From: JABWBH01 sp964526695 | Lineage (GTDB): Bacteria > Planctomycetota > Phycisphaerae > UBA1845 | Length of the DNA: 64,000 bases | Direction: 5' to 3' | NCBI GenBank assembly: GCA_964526695.1 | Contig: CAZGJA010000137.1 | Coordinates: 1 to 64,000, forward strand | Shown: one piece after another, positions 26,281 to 35,358 of the stretch | How positions within the stretch are numbered: position 1 is the first letter of the stretch | Layout of the letters: each line of letters starts with the position of its first letter | Program-made: the position numbers and the translations under genes | Notes under the pieces: model-generated | Database searches by the model: none | The model's input: the letters and a program-made list of their open reading frames with translations, nothing else | What the model was told of the DNA's origin: nothing

Positions 26281-28633
26281 GCACGAGCGAACCCGGCAGG
26301 CGGTGGCGCTTAAGCTCATTCATCCTGGGTTGGCCACGCAGGCGTCGCTGCGGCGCTTCGAGTTTGAGCTTCAGGTCATGGCCCGGCTCGACCACCCCGG
26401 CATCGCCCGCATCTACCACGCCGACACGGCCGACATCGGCGGCAGGGCGCAGCCCTATTTCGCGATGGAGCTGGTTCGCGGGCACAACCTGCTCGATTAC
26501 GCCCGCGAGCACAAGTTGACCGTCCGACAACGCCTGGAGATGGCCGTGCGGATCGCCGACGCCGTTCAGCACGCCCATCAACAGAGCGTGATCCACCGCG
26601 ACCTCAAGCCCGGCAACATCATCGTCGCCGCCGACGGGCAACCGAAGATTCTGGACTTCGGCGTGGCCCGAGCGATCGACGGCAACGTTCCGATAACGAC
26701 GCTGCACACCAAGGTCGGCCAACTCGTCGGCACGCCGGCGTACATGTCGCCCGAGCAGGCCGGCGGCGATCCTGCACAGATCGACACGCGCAGCGACGTG
26801 TATGCATTGGGCGTAGTGATCTACGAACTTCTGACCGGACGGCTGCCTTACGCGCTCAACGGCCGGATGATCCAGGAGGCCGTGCGGATCATCCGCGAAG
26901 AGGAGCCGGCGCGGCTGAGCCATGCTTCCACCGGTGACACGAACGTCCTCGCCCGTGAACTGCGCGGCGATGTGGAGACGATCGTCGGCAAGGCGTTGGA
27001 GAAGGACAAGGATCGCCGGTATGCGACGGCCAACGGGCTGGCGAATGACATCCGCCGCTACCTGAACGACGAGCCGATCACCGCCCGGCCGCCGAGCGCG
27101 GCATACCAGATCCGTAAGTTCGCGCGGCGGAACCGGGTGCTGGTTGGGGGGGCTGCCGCCACGTTGGCGGCGCTGGTGCTGGCGGTCGGCGGCACCAGCT
27201 ACGGTCTGGTCAAAGCCAATCAGCAGCGCGAGCGGGTCGAGGCGGCCCTGGAGGAGTCGCAGATCACATCCATCGACCTGTTGCGTCAGCGCGGCGAGTG
27301 GGACGGGTTGCTGGAGCTGCTGCGGACAGCGTTGGACCGGGGTTACGGCAATCCCGTCGCGCTTCGGCTCTTGCGCATCGAGGCGCTTGACGGCCTGAAC
27401 CGCTGGGACGAAGCCGTTGCCGAGGCGGAGCAACTCGCGGCGGAGTCGAACTTGGGGGAACTGACCGGCTCCGTCCTGCTGTGGCAGGGAGAGCTGTACC
27501 TGATTGATCAAACCCGTTACGAACGTGGGATCAGCCTGATCAGGGAGGCTCTCCAGGATCTTGATCCCGCCCATCCTCGCCAGGAAGTCGAGATTGCCTA
27601 TGCTGAAGCGCTCCTGGCCGACACCATACCGGCCGCCACGGAAGCGCTCGAGCGGCTCGTTGCGTCCGACGCCAATCACCTGCGCGGCCGTCAAATGCTC
27701 GGCATTCTATACCTGCTTGGCGGGCGGCGAGATGAGAGCGTCATGGAGTTTCACACGCTCGAAGCCATGTACCCCAAGGATCCGAACAGCAGTTTGGGGC
27801 TGGCGGTGGCCTGCGCCTTCAACAACGACCCTGCCGGCGCACGGGGAGCCATTGACCGGGCCGCGCAGGGTCTCGATCCGCACAGCGCCGCGCAGGCGCG
27901 AGGCGTTGTCGATGTGCTGATCGAGGTGCTGGAGTTCGGACACAAACAGAGCTGGGACACGATTGCCCAGGAAGACGAGATGACCATCCTGACGAAGATG
28001 GCGCTTCCTGTGATTCAGATGTCCATGGCCAGTCAAGGATCGGAGGAAGTGGTTCGTTTCGGGCGTGGATTGCGCCGTCGTCTTGTGCCGGCGGTTTCCC
28101 TCAGTTGGGGACGGCTGGTCGGCTCCTCTGTCGCCGCGGTCATTCGAGGCCGCGGCGGTCCAAGCCTCGAGGATTTGCGCAAGGCCGCCGCGGCGAATCC
28201 TGAGCAGGTCACGATGGGTTTGCTCGCCGGTGCGCTCTGCCGGGAGGGGCTCGATGCCGAGAGCCACCGGTTGGCACGCGAGGCGCTCTCCCGGCCCGGA
28301 GTGTACGAAATGCGGCCACCCCTGCTGTCGCTCCTCGTTGCGGTGTCCACGCAACGGTTGGTGTTGGATTCATCGTCGCTGTCTTCGGAGGAACGCGAGT
28401 TCACGGTCAACTGCCTGATCGAGCTGTGCGAAGACTCCGGACCCCGGACGGACTTCGGCACCGAGGGGCTCGCCATAAGCGCGTCGGCGCTTGGAGAGCC
28501 GGAACTGGCGCGATGGATCGTTCAGCGTCGCATCCGGCAGGCGGGTCCATCGCCGCCCATGGTCCGGCTGCTCGATCGAATCACTCGATCGCATCCGGGT
28601 GCTTCTGACCGTGCAGCGCAGGTCGAGCCGTAG
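26018..28633 (+). CDS. Ser/Thr protein kinase with TPR-like domain (array kinase C)
   Basis: The 871-residue kinase starts at MSKSRSRQ (26018), the same leader peptide as kinase B. The kinase domain (about 68-345) has GEGGMGVVY, VALKLIH, HRDLKPGNI and DFGVAR, then a membrane helix at about 375-400. The C-terminal 470 residues contain divergent helical repeats (RWDEAVAEAEQLAAESNLGEL, then AATEALERLVASDANHLRGR) unlike the TPR set of kinase B. It is the last of the tandem kinases and is followed, on the other strand, by the FliA-like sigma gene. Confidence 0.9.
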   Translation: MSKSRSRQLFNSEESPPSQATSDWSVGAGAEVARVLSTAGAQGEPGGPGLTVASAPRADEQLPFERLGHYRLLRKIGEGGMGVVYEAEHERTRQAVALKLIHPGLATQASLRRFEFELQVMARLDHPGIARIYHADTADIGGRAQPYFAMELVRGHNLLDYAREHKLTVRQRLEMAVRIADAVQHAHQQSVIHRDLKPGNIIVAADGQPKILDFGVARAIDGNVPITTLHTKVGQLVGTPAYMSPEQAGGDPAQIDTRSDVYALGVVIYELLTGRLPYALNGRMIQEAVRIIREEEPARLSHASTGDTNVLARELRGDVETIVGKALEKDKDRRYATANGLANDIRRYLNDEPITARPPSAAYQIRKFARRNRVLVGGAAATLAALVLAVGGTSYGLVKANQQRERVEAALEESQITSIDLLRQRGEWDGLLELLRTALDRGYGNPVALRLLRIEALDGLNRWDEAVAEAEQLAAESNLGELTGSVLLWQGELYLIDQTRYERGISLIREALQDLDPAHPRQEVEIAYAEALLADTIPAATEALERLVASDANHLRGRQMLGILYLLGGRRDESVMEFHTLEAMYPKDPNSSLGLAVACAFNNDPAGARGAIDRAAQGLDPHSAAQARGVVDVLIEVLEFGHKQSWDTIAQEDEMTILTKMALPVIQMSMASQGSEEVVRFGRGLRRRLVPAVSLSWGRLVGSSVAAVIRGRGGPSLEDLRKAAAANPEQVTMGLLAGALCREGLDAESHRLAREALSRPGVYEMRPPLLSLLVAVSTQRLVLDSSSLSSEEREFTVNCLIELCEDSGPRTDFGTEGLAISASALGEPELARWIVQRRIRQAGPSPPMVRLLDRITRSHPGASDRAAQVEP

Positions 28634-28781
28634 TCAGCCGCTGAAAGTCGATCGCAAACCGGCGGCTGAATTGCGCGGAACGCCGCATCTCGGCGGCGGA
28701 TCGTCTTCCTTGCATCTCGTCGCGAGGGCTCGTTTCCCTGGCGTCCGGCGAACGTACCCGGCGCAAGCATGGACGCGAGAC

Positions 28782-29483
28782 TTACGCCATCACCGGCATC
28801 GCACTCACGCAGGATCGCAGCCTCTCGAGCGAGCGGGCGTGCAGCCGGCTGATCCAGGACTTGTGCTTGCCGAGGCGCCGGGCGCATTCGGTGAACGTCA
28901 GCCCTTCAAAGTAGTGCAGGCGGATCAGCTCCGCCTCTTCGTTCGGAAGGCGCCCCAGCGCCGCGCGCAACTCCTCCCGAAGTTCCTCAAGCTCCAGCCG
29001 CTCCCGCGGATCCTGCTCCGCGCCGTCGTCCGCGGGATCCTCGCCGCCGCCATTGAGCAGGAACACCTGGCCCAGATCGCGGATCGCGCCGCGCAGGTGC
29101 GAGAGCAACCCCTCCGCCGTCGAGCCGCCCTGCGCGGCCAGGCCGAACTGCTCGCAGACCTCGTCCGCGGATTCCTCCAGGGCGAGCTGCCGCCGCAGCT
29201 TGCGCGCCTCGGCATGAAGGTGTCGCGACGTGCCGAGCGTCTGGGCGATGCCGTCGAAGATCGCGCCGCGAATGCGCGCGTAGGCAAACGTCTTGAACTG
29301 CGCGCCGCGGGAGGCGTCGAACAGCGCGGCCGCCTGCGCCAGGCCCAGCACGGCGAAGCCGATGAGGTCTTCCACCTCGACGTGCGCAGGCAGCGTCGCA
29401 TGGATCTTCCGCGCCAGCGCCTCCGCGAAGTCGCGATGCTCCAGGATCAGCGCCGAGGCGCCGTGACTTGATTCGCCGTGCAT
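28782..29483 (-). CDS. FliA/WhiG-like (sigma-28 family) sigma factor
   Basis: The 233-residue sigma factor has region 2 at about 20-95 (VEVEDLIGFAVLGLAQAAALFDASRGAQFKTFAYARIRGAIFDGI), with the phrase typical of FliA/WhiG/SigB sigmas. Region 3 is shortened and a region 4 helix-turn-helix (GLTFTECARRLGKHKSWISRLHARSLERL) lies at about 185-225. FliA-type sigmas control late flagellar genes and some secretion systems. AAGGAG 8 nt upstream supports the ATG at 29483. Four FliA-like elements precede candidate secreted-protein genes in the window, and this protein is the most economical reader of them. It is downstream of the FHA genes on the same strand. Confidence 0.85.
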   Translation of the reverse strand: MHGESSHGASALILEHRDFAEALARKIHATLPAHVEVEDLIGFAVLGLAQAAALFDASRGAQFKTFAYARIRGAIFDGIAQTLGTSRHLHAEARKLRRQLALEESADEVCEQFGLAAQGGSTAEGLLSHLRGAIRDLGQVFLLNGGGEDPADDGAEQDPRERLELEELREELRAALGRLPNEEAELIRLHYFEGLTFTECARRLGKHKSWISRLHARSLERLRSCVSAMPVMA

Positions 29484-29520
29484 GAGTAGGCTCCTTCTCT
29501 TCGTTGCCGTTTCAAAACTC

Positions 29521-29570
29521 GCACCGGTTGAAAACCTGTGCTCCATGCGCCGATTGGCTACCGGTGCCGC
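29521..29570. repeat. Paired-hairpin repeat (AACC family)
   Basis: CACCGGTT-gaa-AACCTGTG is followed by a degenerate second hairpin ending ACCGGTG. It is the same two-hairpin layout and orientation as at 11185-11231 and lies between the sigma and FHA genes. Confidence 0.6.
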
Positions 29571-29591
29571 AAGCAGATTCGCAACGACCGT

Positions 29592-30341
29592 CTATTTGGG
29601 ATGGGCGGCGACGACCGTCGCCCAGAACAGCGCAAACGCTGCGACAAAGACCAGCATGACCACGGGCCACAGCCAGAGTCCGCGCGGGCGGCGATCTGAC
29701 CGGGCTTCTGCTTCGTGCTTCTCACGGCTCATGTCTGACGTTTCCTCGGGGTTGTCTGAAGCGCCCGACGAGGCGGACGAACTCGATGCATGCTCGCTTG
29801 CCGGAGTCGCGGACCGAGGAGGTAGGCTCGCCGCGGCTTCGTCTTCGTTCGTACTTGACCGTTGGACTCGACTTGCCTCTGACGACACCCGTTGAGCGTG
29901 GGCTTCGCAGACGCCGGCCTGATGACCCTGATCTTCGTCGGTCACAGGCATCCGTTCAGGTTCAAAGAGCCGCGCGAGACGATCCTCGTAACTGACGAAC
30001 CGGGCGGAGGAACCGCCGAACCTCAGTTCGTCGCCGTCGGCCAGGCTCAGGCGCTGCCCGGACCGGACGGGCTGACCATTGAGTTGCGTGCCGTGACGGC
30101 TGTCGCAGTCCTCGACGAACACGCCCTCCGCCGTCCAGACGAGCTTGAGGTGGCGTGCCGAAACCTGCGGGTCGGGCACGACGATTTCATTGATCCGGCT
30201 GCGACCGAGGTGCGCCTCGTACGGCGGCGGATCCAGTCGGTGGACGAAGGATTCTCCGTCGCCTCGGGTTACCAGCAGTTCAGGACGTTGGAAGCTCGGA
30301 ACCGAGGCGCCTTCGATGCAGGATGACTGCTGCTCCGCCAT
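29592..30341 (-). CDS. FHA-domain protein with C-terminal membrane anchor
   Basis: The 249-residue protein has an N-terminal FHA domain (about 40-110; LGRSRINEIVVPDPQVSARHLKLVW, then DCDSRHGTQLNG) with the Gly-Arg, Ser-x-x-His and Gly-Thr motifs that bind phosphothreonine. A Ser/Glu-rich linker of about 90 residues follows, and a single membrane helix ends the protein (about 222-245). It would display a phosphopeptide-binding head in the cytoplasm. The SctD basal-body family also begins with an FHA fold, but this protein lacks the periplasmic ring domains. The ATG at 30341 is chosen because the longer upstream frame overlaps the preceding gene. It is in a run with the FHA-protease and FliA-like sigma genes. 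Confidence 0.8.
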   Translation of the reverse strand: MAEQQSSCIEGASVPSFQRPELLVTRGDGESFVHRLDPPPYEAHLGRSRINEIVVPDPQVSARHLKLVWTAEGVFVEDCDSRHGTQLNGQPVRSGQRLSLADGDELRFGGSSARFVSYEDRLARLFEPERMPVTDEDQGHQAGVCEAHAQRVSSEASRVQRSSTNEDEAAASLPPRSATPASEHASSSSASSGASDNPEETSDMSREKHEAEARSDRRPRGLWLWPVVMLVFVAAFALFWATVVAAHPK

Positions 30342-30375
30342 GATCCATTGCCTCAAGAGGTCGCTCTTTTGCCGC

Positions 30376-32433
30376 CTACCCGACTTCAAACAAGACCAGA
30401 TCAAAGTCGGGGGTTCCAGTGTTTCCGTCGCCGCGTTCCACCACGACGCTGCCCTCGCCGCTTCGCCCCGGGATCACTTCGACGACCGGGCACAGCCCTT
30501 CCTCCTGCGCCGTCCCGTCGGGTCCGGCGTTGAGGCGCAGCCGCAGCGTCGAAAAATCCTTGGCCATCGCCACGGCGAGGTACCTGGCCCCGCCCCCGCG
30601 CGCAGTGAAGCTGAAGACCCATCGATTCCCGTTGGAGCGCAGATTGCCGACGCGGGTCACTTGCGTGTACCGTGTTCCTTCAGCGACTTCTCCGCTTGCA
30701 ATCCACTGGTTCTTGCGCCGTTCGATCGCGGCGAGCGCCACGTTCTCGGAAACCGCGCCCACCTTGCGGAAGCCGTCCACGAGGTAGCGCTCATGCCGCG
30801 AGAGGCTCTGATCCGCGCGGTCTTCCAGCATCTCGATGAGCGGGTCCGCGCGCTGGGCAATATTAAGCCCCACGCTGACCCTCCGACCCGGTTGAAAGAC
30901 GATCCCTTGTATCGCACTGACCAGTCCCACGACCCGCCCGTCCGCGTTCAAGACGGGGCTGCCGCTGGCGCCGCCCGAGACGACGAGATCGTGCTGAAGG
31001 ATGATCTGGTGCTCCGGGTCGGCCGACTGTCCGAGAGCGTCGCGCATGGCGGTGATGGAACCGATGGCCACGGTGGCGGACTGATTGCCGGCCACGCCGT
31101 CCAATTGCTCCATGGGGAAGCCGACGTAGCCGATGGGCACGCTGCTGATGAGGGCTTCCAGCGTGGCGGCATTCGCCAGCCGCAGAGGCTTGCCCGCGTC
31201 GCCCTCTACCTCCAGGAGTCCAACATCGAAACATCCCAACATGCTCGCGGATTGACCCGACGGTGCCGTGAACACGGTGTCCATCAGCGAGCGGAACCGT
31301 TTCCACCCCGGGTGCGTTCGCAGGCCCGTGATTCGCAAATCCTTCGGCGCCAATCCCGGCAGCCGCGCGATGAGTTGCAATCCCTTGTCTTTGTATTGCG
31401 CCAGACCGTCCACCACATGCGCGTTCGTCGCCAGCCGCCCCTTCTCGACGACCCAGGCGGTGCCCAGCGGATCGAACTGACCTTGCGGACCCATCGCACC
31501 CACGAGATAGACGGATCGCTCCGCCGCCTTCAGGCTTTCCTGAAGACGCTCCTCAGCGGATCCTCCGCTCAAGCCCCATACCAGCAGCACCGGCAACAGA
31601 CACGCCGCGCCGGCGCCGACGGCGTACGGCATCATCCTTCGTCGCAGGCGGGTCGCATTCCGGTCAAGCAGATCATCCGCGGCGACGCCGGCAATGACCG
31701 GACCGGCTGACTGCGCCGCGGCGCCGGTCACGGTCACCGGAAGATCATCGCAGCCCTGCTGCGGCGGGGTGATGCGCAGGAGCGGGCCATTCCGCGCGAG
31801 CGCGACATCCGTCTCGACGGTGAGCGGTACGCGCCGCCCGGACGTCACGAACACTCCCGCGCCACCGCCGCGTCGCACCTCCACGCCGTTGGCATGTTCC
31901 ACCTGGAGCGTCCACGCTTCACCCTGCCGCACCAGCCGCGCGTGAACGCCGCTGGCGACGCAGGTGTCGCGCTGCGGATGCAGTCGGACATCCACACCGG
32001 GGCCTCGCCCGATCGTGATTTCATCCTTGTCAAACTCGCCGGACCAGGGACTGTTGAAGCCCGAGAGAATGCGGACGGCGAGCTTCGGCGATGGCTTTTC
32101 CGGCGGGAGCGGACGGTCGCCGCAGCGCAGCATCGGACCGCTGCGGCCCAAGACAAGGTCGCACAGGTCATCCATTGGCGCGCTTTGACCCCCGGTCAGG
32201 AACCGCTTGACGCCGGGTGCGCCCAGCAGGGTGAGGCCGTTGCGATGCAGCGCATGCACCGTCCACCGACCCGCTTGGCGCGTGAAGCGGGCATGGATCC
32301 CGCTGGCGCAGGCGGTTTCACTGGCGGGGACGCGAATGTCGGCTTCCGCCGCGCGGCCGACGGTGACTTCCTCCTTGTCGAACGAACCCGTCCACACGGG
32401 GAACGACCGTCCACTGAGTTTAACGTACAGCAT
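30376..32433 (-). CDS. FHA-FHA-TM-trypsin-like serine protease (CdsD-like architecture)
   Basis: The 685-residue protein has two FHA domains (about 1-110 and 115-225; VTVGRAAEADIRVP with GIHARF, then ITIGRGPGVDVRLH with GVHARL). A membrane helix (about 280-300) follows, then an extracytoplasmic trypsin-like protease. Its triad is complete: H339 (TNAHVVDG), D403 (CFDVGLLE) and S490 (GASGSP). A final domain of about 120 residues follows the protease. Chlamydial CdsD, the SctD ring protein, also has two cytoplasmic FHA domains before its membrane helix and is reported to be phosphorylated by kinase PknD. This protein may fill that place, with a protease instead of ring modules. I start at ATG 32433 (AAGGAG upstream); GTG 32520 with AGGA is an alternative that adds 29 residues. 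Confidence 0.82.
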   Translation of the reverse strand: MLYVKLSGRSFPVWTGSFDKEEVTVGRAAEADIRVPASETACASGIHARFTRQAGRWTVHALHRNGLTLLGAPGVKRFLTGGQSAPMDDLCDLVLGRSGPMLRCGDRPLPPEKPSPKLAVRILSGFNSPWSGEFDKDEITIGRGPGVDVRLHPQRDTCVASGVHARLVRQGEAWTLQVEHANGVEVRRGGGAGVFVTSGRRVPLTVETDVALARNGPLLRITPPQQGCDDLPVTVTGAAAQSAGPVIAGVAADDLLDRNATRLRRRMMPYAVGAGAACLLPVLLVWGLSGGSAEERLQESLKAAERSVYLVGAMGPQGQFDPLGTAWVVEKGRLATNAHVVDGLAQYKDKGLQLIARLPGLAPKDLRITGLRTHPGWKRFRSLMDTVFTAPSGQSASMLGCFDVGLLEVEGDAGKPLRLANAATLEALISSVPIGYVGFPMEQLDGVAGNQSATVAIGSITAMRDALGQSADPEHQIILQHDLVVSGGASGSPVLNADGRVVGLVSAIQGIVFQPGRRVSVGLNIAQRADPLIEMLEDRADQSLSRHERYLVDGFRKVGAVSENVALAAIERRKNQWIASGEVAEGTRYTQVTRVGNLRSNGNRWVFSFTARGGGARYLAVAMAKDFSTLRLRLNAGPDGTAQEEGLCPVVEVIPGRSGEGSVVVERGDGNTGTPDFDLVLFEVG

Positions 32434-32721
32434 GGCCTGGACTCCTTGAAGAACTGCCTCGTCCGGGACCGGGGACGCGTCTTCAGGAGTCAGGTAGCCC
32501 AGCAGCCGCGTGATCTTCACTTGAATGTCCTGACGGCTTTGGAGAGCCCGATTGCGCGTTGGCCGACGACCGGCGGCGACACGCGACCTCCAGCGCGATC
32601 CTGCCGATGCGGTTCACAAATCCCGGGCGCCGCGGCGAAGACGGCCGGGGTGAGCCGCTACCTTCCAACAGGGGAGAGAGACGGGTTGGGAGAACTCAGG
32701 CTTTTTCGGGAGGTTCGTCTG

Positions 32722-33891
32722 ATGAACATGTGCCAAGGAAACAGCAGGGTTGCGATGGCCGCGTGCGGGATGGTTGCGCTGAGCCTGGTCGGCGCCGGCG
32801 CCGGCTGCGCGATGCGGCAGGCCCAGGTCAATGTCGCGTACACCGTTCGCCCGGAGCACCCGCTGCCGGAGGAGGTGAAGACGGTTGCGGTCGAGTGGCC
32901 CAACTACGCGGCACGAGCCGGGGACAACGGCATTATTCCTGACAAGGATCGTGCCTTCTACCGAACGGCCGTGCGCCGGCTTGAGGAGCATCTGCGAGGT
33001 GCGAACATCACGCTCGTGGATCGGGAAGACATGGTCAATCGGCAGACCGAGCGCGACTACGCCGGCGCGGAGCGAGAGGAGATCGTGCCGCAGGGGTTCA
33101 CGGCGGACGCGGTGATCGTCGCGCGTTCGCACGTTGAATTCGACACGAGCCAATACGTTGAGAAAGTGCCCTGGCCCGAGCGAGGCATCAAGGGCTTCGC
33201 CAATGTATTCAATCCCTATGTTCCTGTTCCGGACGACCCCTATCGTTCGCGGTGGATTGTGATCGCCAACGCGGACATTGATCTGCAATTCAGCGCGGCG
33301 GCCACCGGCGCACAGTTTGCTTCGTATGCCGATGTCTTGATCGACCGTCGGGTCAGCGATGACGGGTTTTTTGGCATTGGCGAGAAGCAGCTTTGGGAAA
33401 TGCCGACGCCGTTGGAGTTGGGCAACGACCTGATCAACCAGGGCGTGGACAACTTCTGTGCCCAGTTCTTGCCGGTTCGTCGCGAGTTCCACCTGGACCT
33501 CGGCGCCGTTCCCGAGCATCTTGCGGACGCGGCCGACGCGCTCAATGCGCACGACTTGGCGGGCGCCCGCCGTGCGGCGGAAGCGTGTTATCAGAAGGGC
33601 TGCCGAGATCATCGCCTCCTGTTTGTCCTCGGGCTGATCAACGAGATCGAAGGCGACATGCAGGAAGCGGGGCGCTTCTACCAGCTTGCGTCCGGCAAGC
33701 AGCGGCCGGACGACTCGTTCTACGGCGAATACATGCGTGCCCTGCACCGCGCGCAGCGCGGCGTCCGCGCTCCGGCCATGGCGCAGGGCGACGGCCGCCT
33801 GGCGCGGAAGGTTGAGCCGCAATCGGACACCGGCGCCGTCCATATTGCGGGTGCGACTGAAGCCACGAACGTGGTTTCGAGCGAGGAGTAA
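32722..33891 (+). CDS. CsgG-like outer-membrane lipoprotein
   Basis: The 389-residue precursor has a signal peptide and lipobox with Cys29 (VGAGAGC). The mature part shows a CsgG-type pattern: an early strand KTVAVEWPNY, a helix then a strand leading to ITLVDREDM, and ADAVIVARSHVEF. The second half is helical with TPR-like features (ALNAHDLAGARRAAEACYQ, then EIEGDMQEAGRFYQLASGKQ). CsgG lipoproteins form outer-membrane export channels, but a homologous fold need not mean a pore. It begins a long co-oriented run that ends with sctI and sctJ and diverges from the FHA-protease gene. GGGAGG lies 8 nt before the ATG. Confidence 0.65.
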   Translation: MNMCQGNSRVAMAACGMVALSLVGAGAGCAMRQAQVNVAYTVRPEHPLPEEVKTVAVEWPNYAARAGDNGIIPDKDRAFYRTAVRRLEEHLRGANITLVDREDMVNRQTERDYAGAEREEIVPQGFTADAVIVARSHVEFDTSQYVEKVPWPERGIKGFANVFNPYVPVPDDPYRSRWIVIANADIDLQFSAAATGAQFASYADVLIDRRVSDDGFFGIGEKQLWEMPTPLELGNDLINQGVDNFCAQFLPVRREFHLDLGAVPEHLADAADALNAHDLAGARRAAEACYQKGCRDHRLLFVLGLINEIEGDMQEAGRFYQLASGKQRPDDSFYGEYMRALHRAQRGVRAPAMAQGDGRLARKVEPQSDTGAVHIAGATEATNVVSSEE

Positions 33892-34066
33892 CCCGACGCG
33901 TGGATTCCGGTCACCGCCGGGAAATCCCTGAAAAAGCCTTCACGACCGTTCGGACTCGGAACCCAAGCCCGAATCGATCGTGGAAGACCTTTTCCGAATG
34001 GGCGCGGCTCCGATGAACCGAGCACGGGTTGCGAATCCTCTGAATCCCCTGAACAGGAGCATTTCC

Positions 34067-35338
34067 ATGAGAAGAGAATCTCGCCTGCTTCCGGTCGCCG
34101 CGTTGACCGTGTTGGCGACCGGTCTGACGACGCACGCTTGCGCCGCTCAAACACCGCCAGGTAGCGCATCCTCGCCGACGGCAACGCCGGCGAGCCAGGC
34201 GGGCGCGTCCGACGGCTTGGCTCCCCTGACGGCGACGGGACGCGGCGAAGGGAAGACCGAAGACGAAGCCCTCAGGGCCGCGGTGGGCGAGGCGCTCAAG
34301 ACCCTGATGGCGGGCGATGAGGCCGACTCCAAAGGCCAGGAGACGCGGTGGATCCGGGAGTTGGTGAAGGCCCATCCCCGGCACATCATCCCGGATTCCT
34401 GCCGCACGATCCTGAGTCGAAAGACGCCTCAGCAAAACAAAGCCACTGGAACCTGGTCGATGGAGGTCCGGGTGCAGGTGCCGCCGGCGCGTTTCGCGGA
34501 GGCTCGCGCGGAAGCTGCGGACTTCTACCGCAACACGCTCAGCGGCATGTCGCCCACCGTTTCAATCTTCTTCGTTGACCGGATCGAGGAGAACGGCTCG
34601 GTCTGGCCATACTCGCGGGTGACGGAACACAACAAGGAATCGCACGCCGCGCATCAGATCGACGAAGCGCTGAACAACGATCTGGGCTTCCGCGTCATCG
34701 TGGCGTCGCAATCGGAGGTGCTCCGCAAAATCCATGAGGAGTTCGCCTCGCTGAACAGCCTGGACACGAAGGAAGTCCAGGCCATCGCCAGGGAGCAGGG
34801 GGCGCAGATCTTCGTCGTCGGCGGCGCGCACGTGATCGGTCCGGAAGCCGACACGCGCCACGTGCCGGGCACGACTTCATGGCGCTGGAAGGCCACCGCG
34901 TACGCCCGGATCTTCTGGACGGACACGGGCGAGCAGATTGCCACGCTGGACGCATCCGATTTTGCCTTCGAGAGCAATCAGGACGCCGGACGCCTTGACG
35001 GCCTGCGCAAGGTCGGGAGCAAGCTGGCGCCGAAACTCATGGCCGAACTGTTCAAGAAATGGAGCGTCTGCGCCTTTGAAGGCCGCGTGGTGACCCTCAC
35101 GGTCGAGCATGCCGACGCGCGTCAGCTTCAGGAAATCCTGCAAATCCTGAAACAGCGCCTGGGCAAGCCGGTCCGCCCGACCTTCACGAACGGCGTCGCA
35201 GCGCTGGAGCTGGGCAACATCAAGGGCACCACGGACCAACTGGCCTTCGACCTCGCCTCCCAGAAGTTCAGCACTTTCGACAAACTCGAAATCGAGCGCG
35301 TCGAGTTCCATACAGCAAGGTTCATCGTGAAGAACTGA
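34067..35338 (+). CDS. Secreted FlgT/LPP20-like protein
   Basis: The 423-residue precursor has a signal peptide (about 1-27, TVLATGLTTHACA) and a Pro/Ala-rich linker. A segment TATGRGEGKTEDEALRAAVGEALKTL follows, resembling the N-terminal domain of flagellar FlgT and LPP20-type proteins. Then come a CsgG-like alternating part (GFRVIVASQSEVLRKI, then GAQIFVVGGAHV) and a small C-terminal domain (about 345-423). FlgT-type proteins build outer-membrane ring structures around flagella. It lies 175 bp after the CsgG-like lipoprotein and 20 bp before a kinase gene. GGAG before the ATG at 34067 fixes the start. The function is inferred. Confidence 0.6.
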   Translation: MRRESRLLPVAALTVLATGLTTHACAAQTPPGSASSPTATPASQAGASDGLAPLTATGRGEGKTEDEALRAAVGEALKTLMAGDEADSKGQETRWIRELVKAHPRHIIPDSCRTILSRKTPQQNKATGTWSMEVRVQVPPARFAEARAEAADFYRNTLSGMSPTVSIFFVDRIEENGSVWPYSRVTEHNKESHAAHQIDEALNNDLGFRVIVASQSEVLRKIHEEFASLNSLDTKEVQAIAREQGAQIFVVGGAHVIGPEADTRHVPGTTSWRWKATAYARIFWTDTGEQIATLDASDFAFESNQDAGRLDGLRKVGSKLAPKLMAELFKKWSVCAFEGRVVTLTVEHADARQLQEILQILKQRLGKPVRPTFTNGVAALELGNIKGTTDQLAFDLASQKFSTFDKLEIERVEFHTARFIVKN

Positions 35339-35358
35339 ACCCCCTCGGGAGTCATCGC

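Noticed and set aside
26069..27694. Minus-strand open frame of more than 500 codons opposite kinase C
   Set aside because: Codon-mirror of an obvious kinase domain; no start signal or family match.
29592..30341. Full SctD ring protein
   Set aside because: It has an FHA head and a membrane anchor but none of the periplasmic ring domains, so it was called only as an FHA membrane protein.
31894..32721. Plus-strand open frame extending the CsgG-like lipoprotein upstream
   Set aside because: It reads through the antisense of the FHA-protease gene; the lipobox and ribosome site fix the start at 32722.
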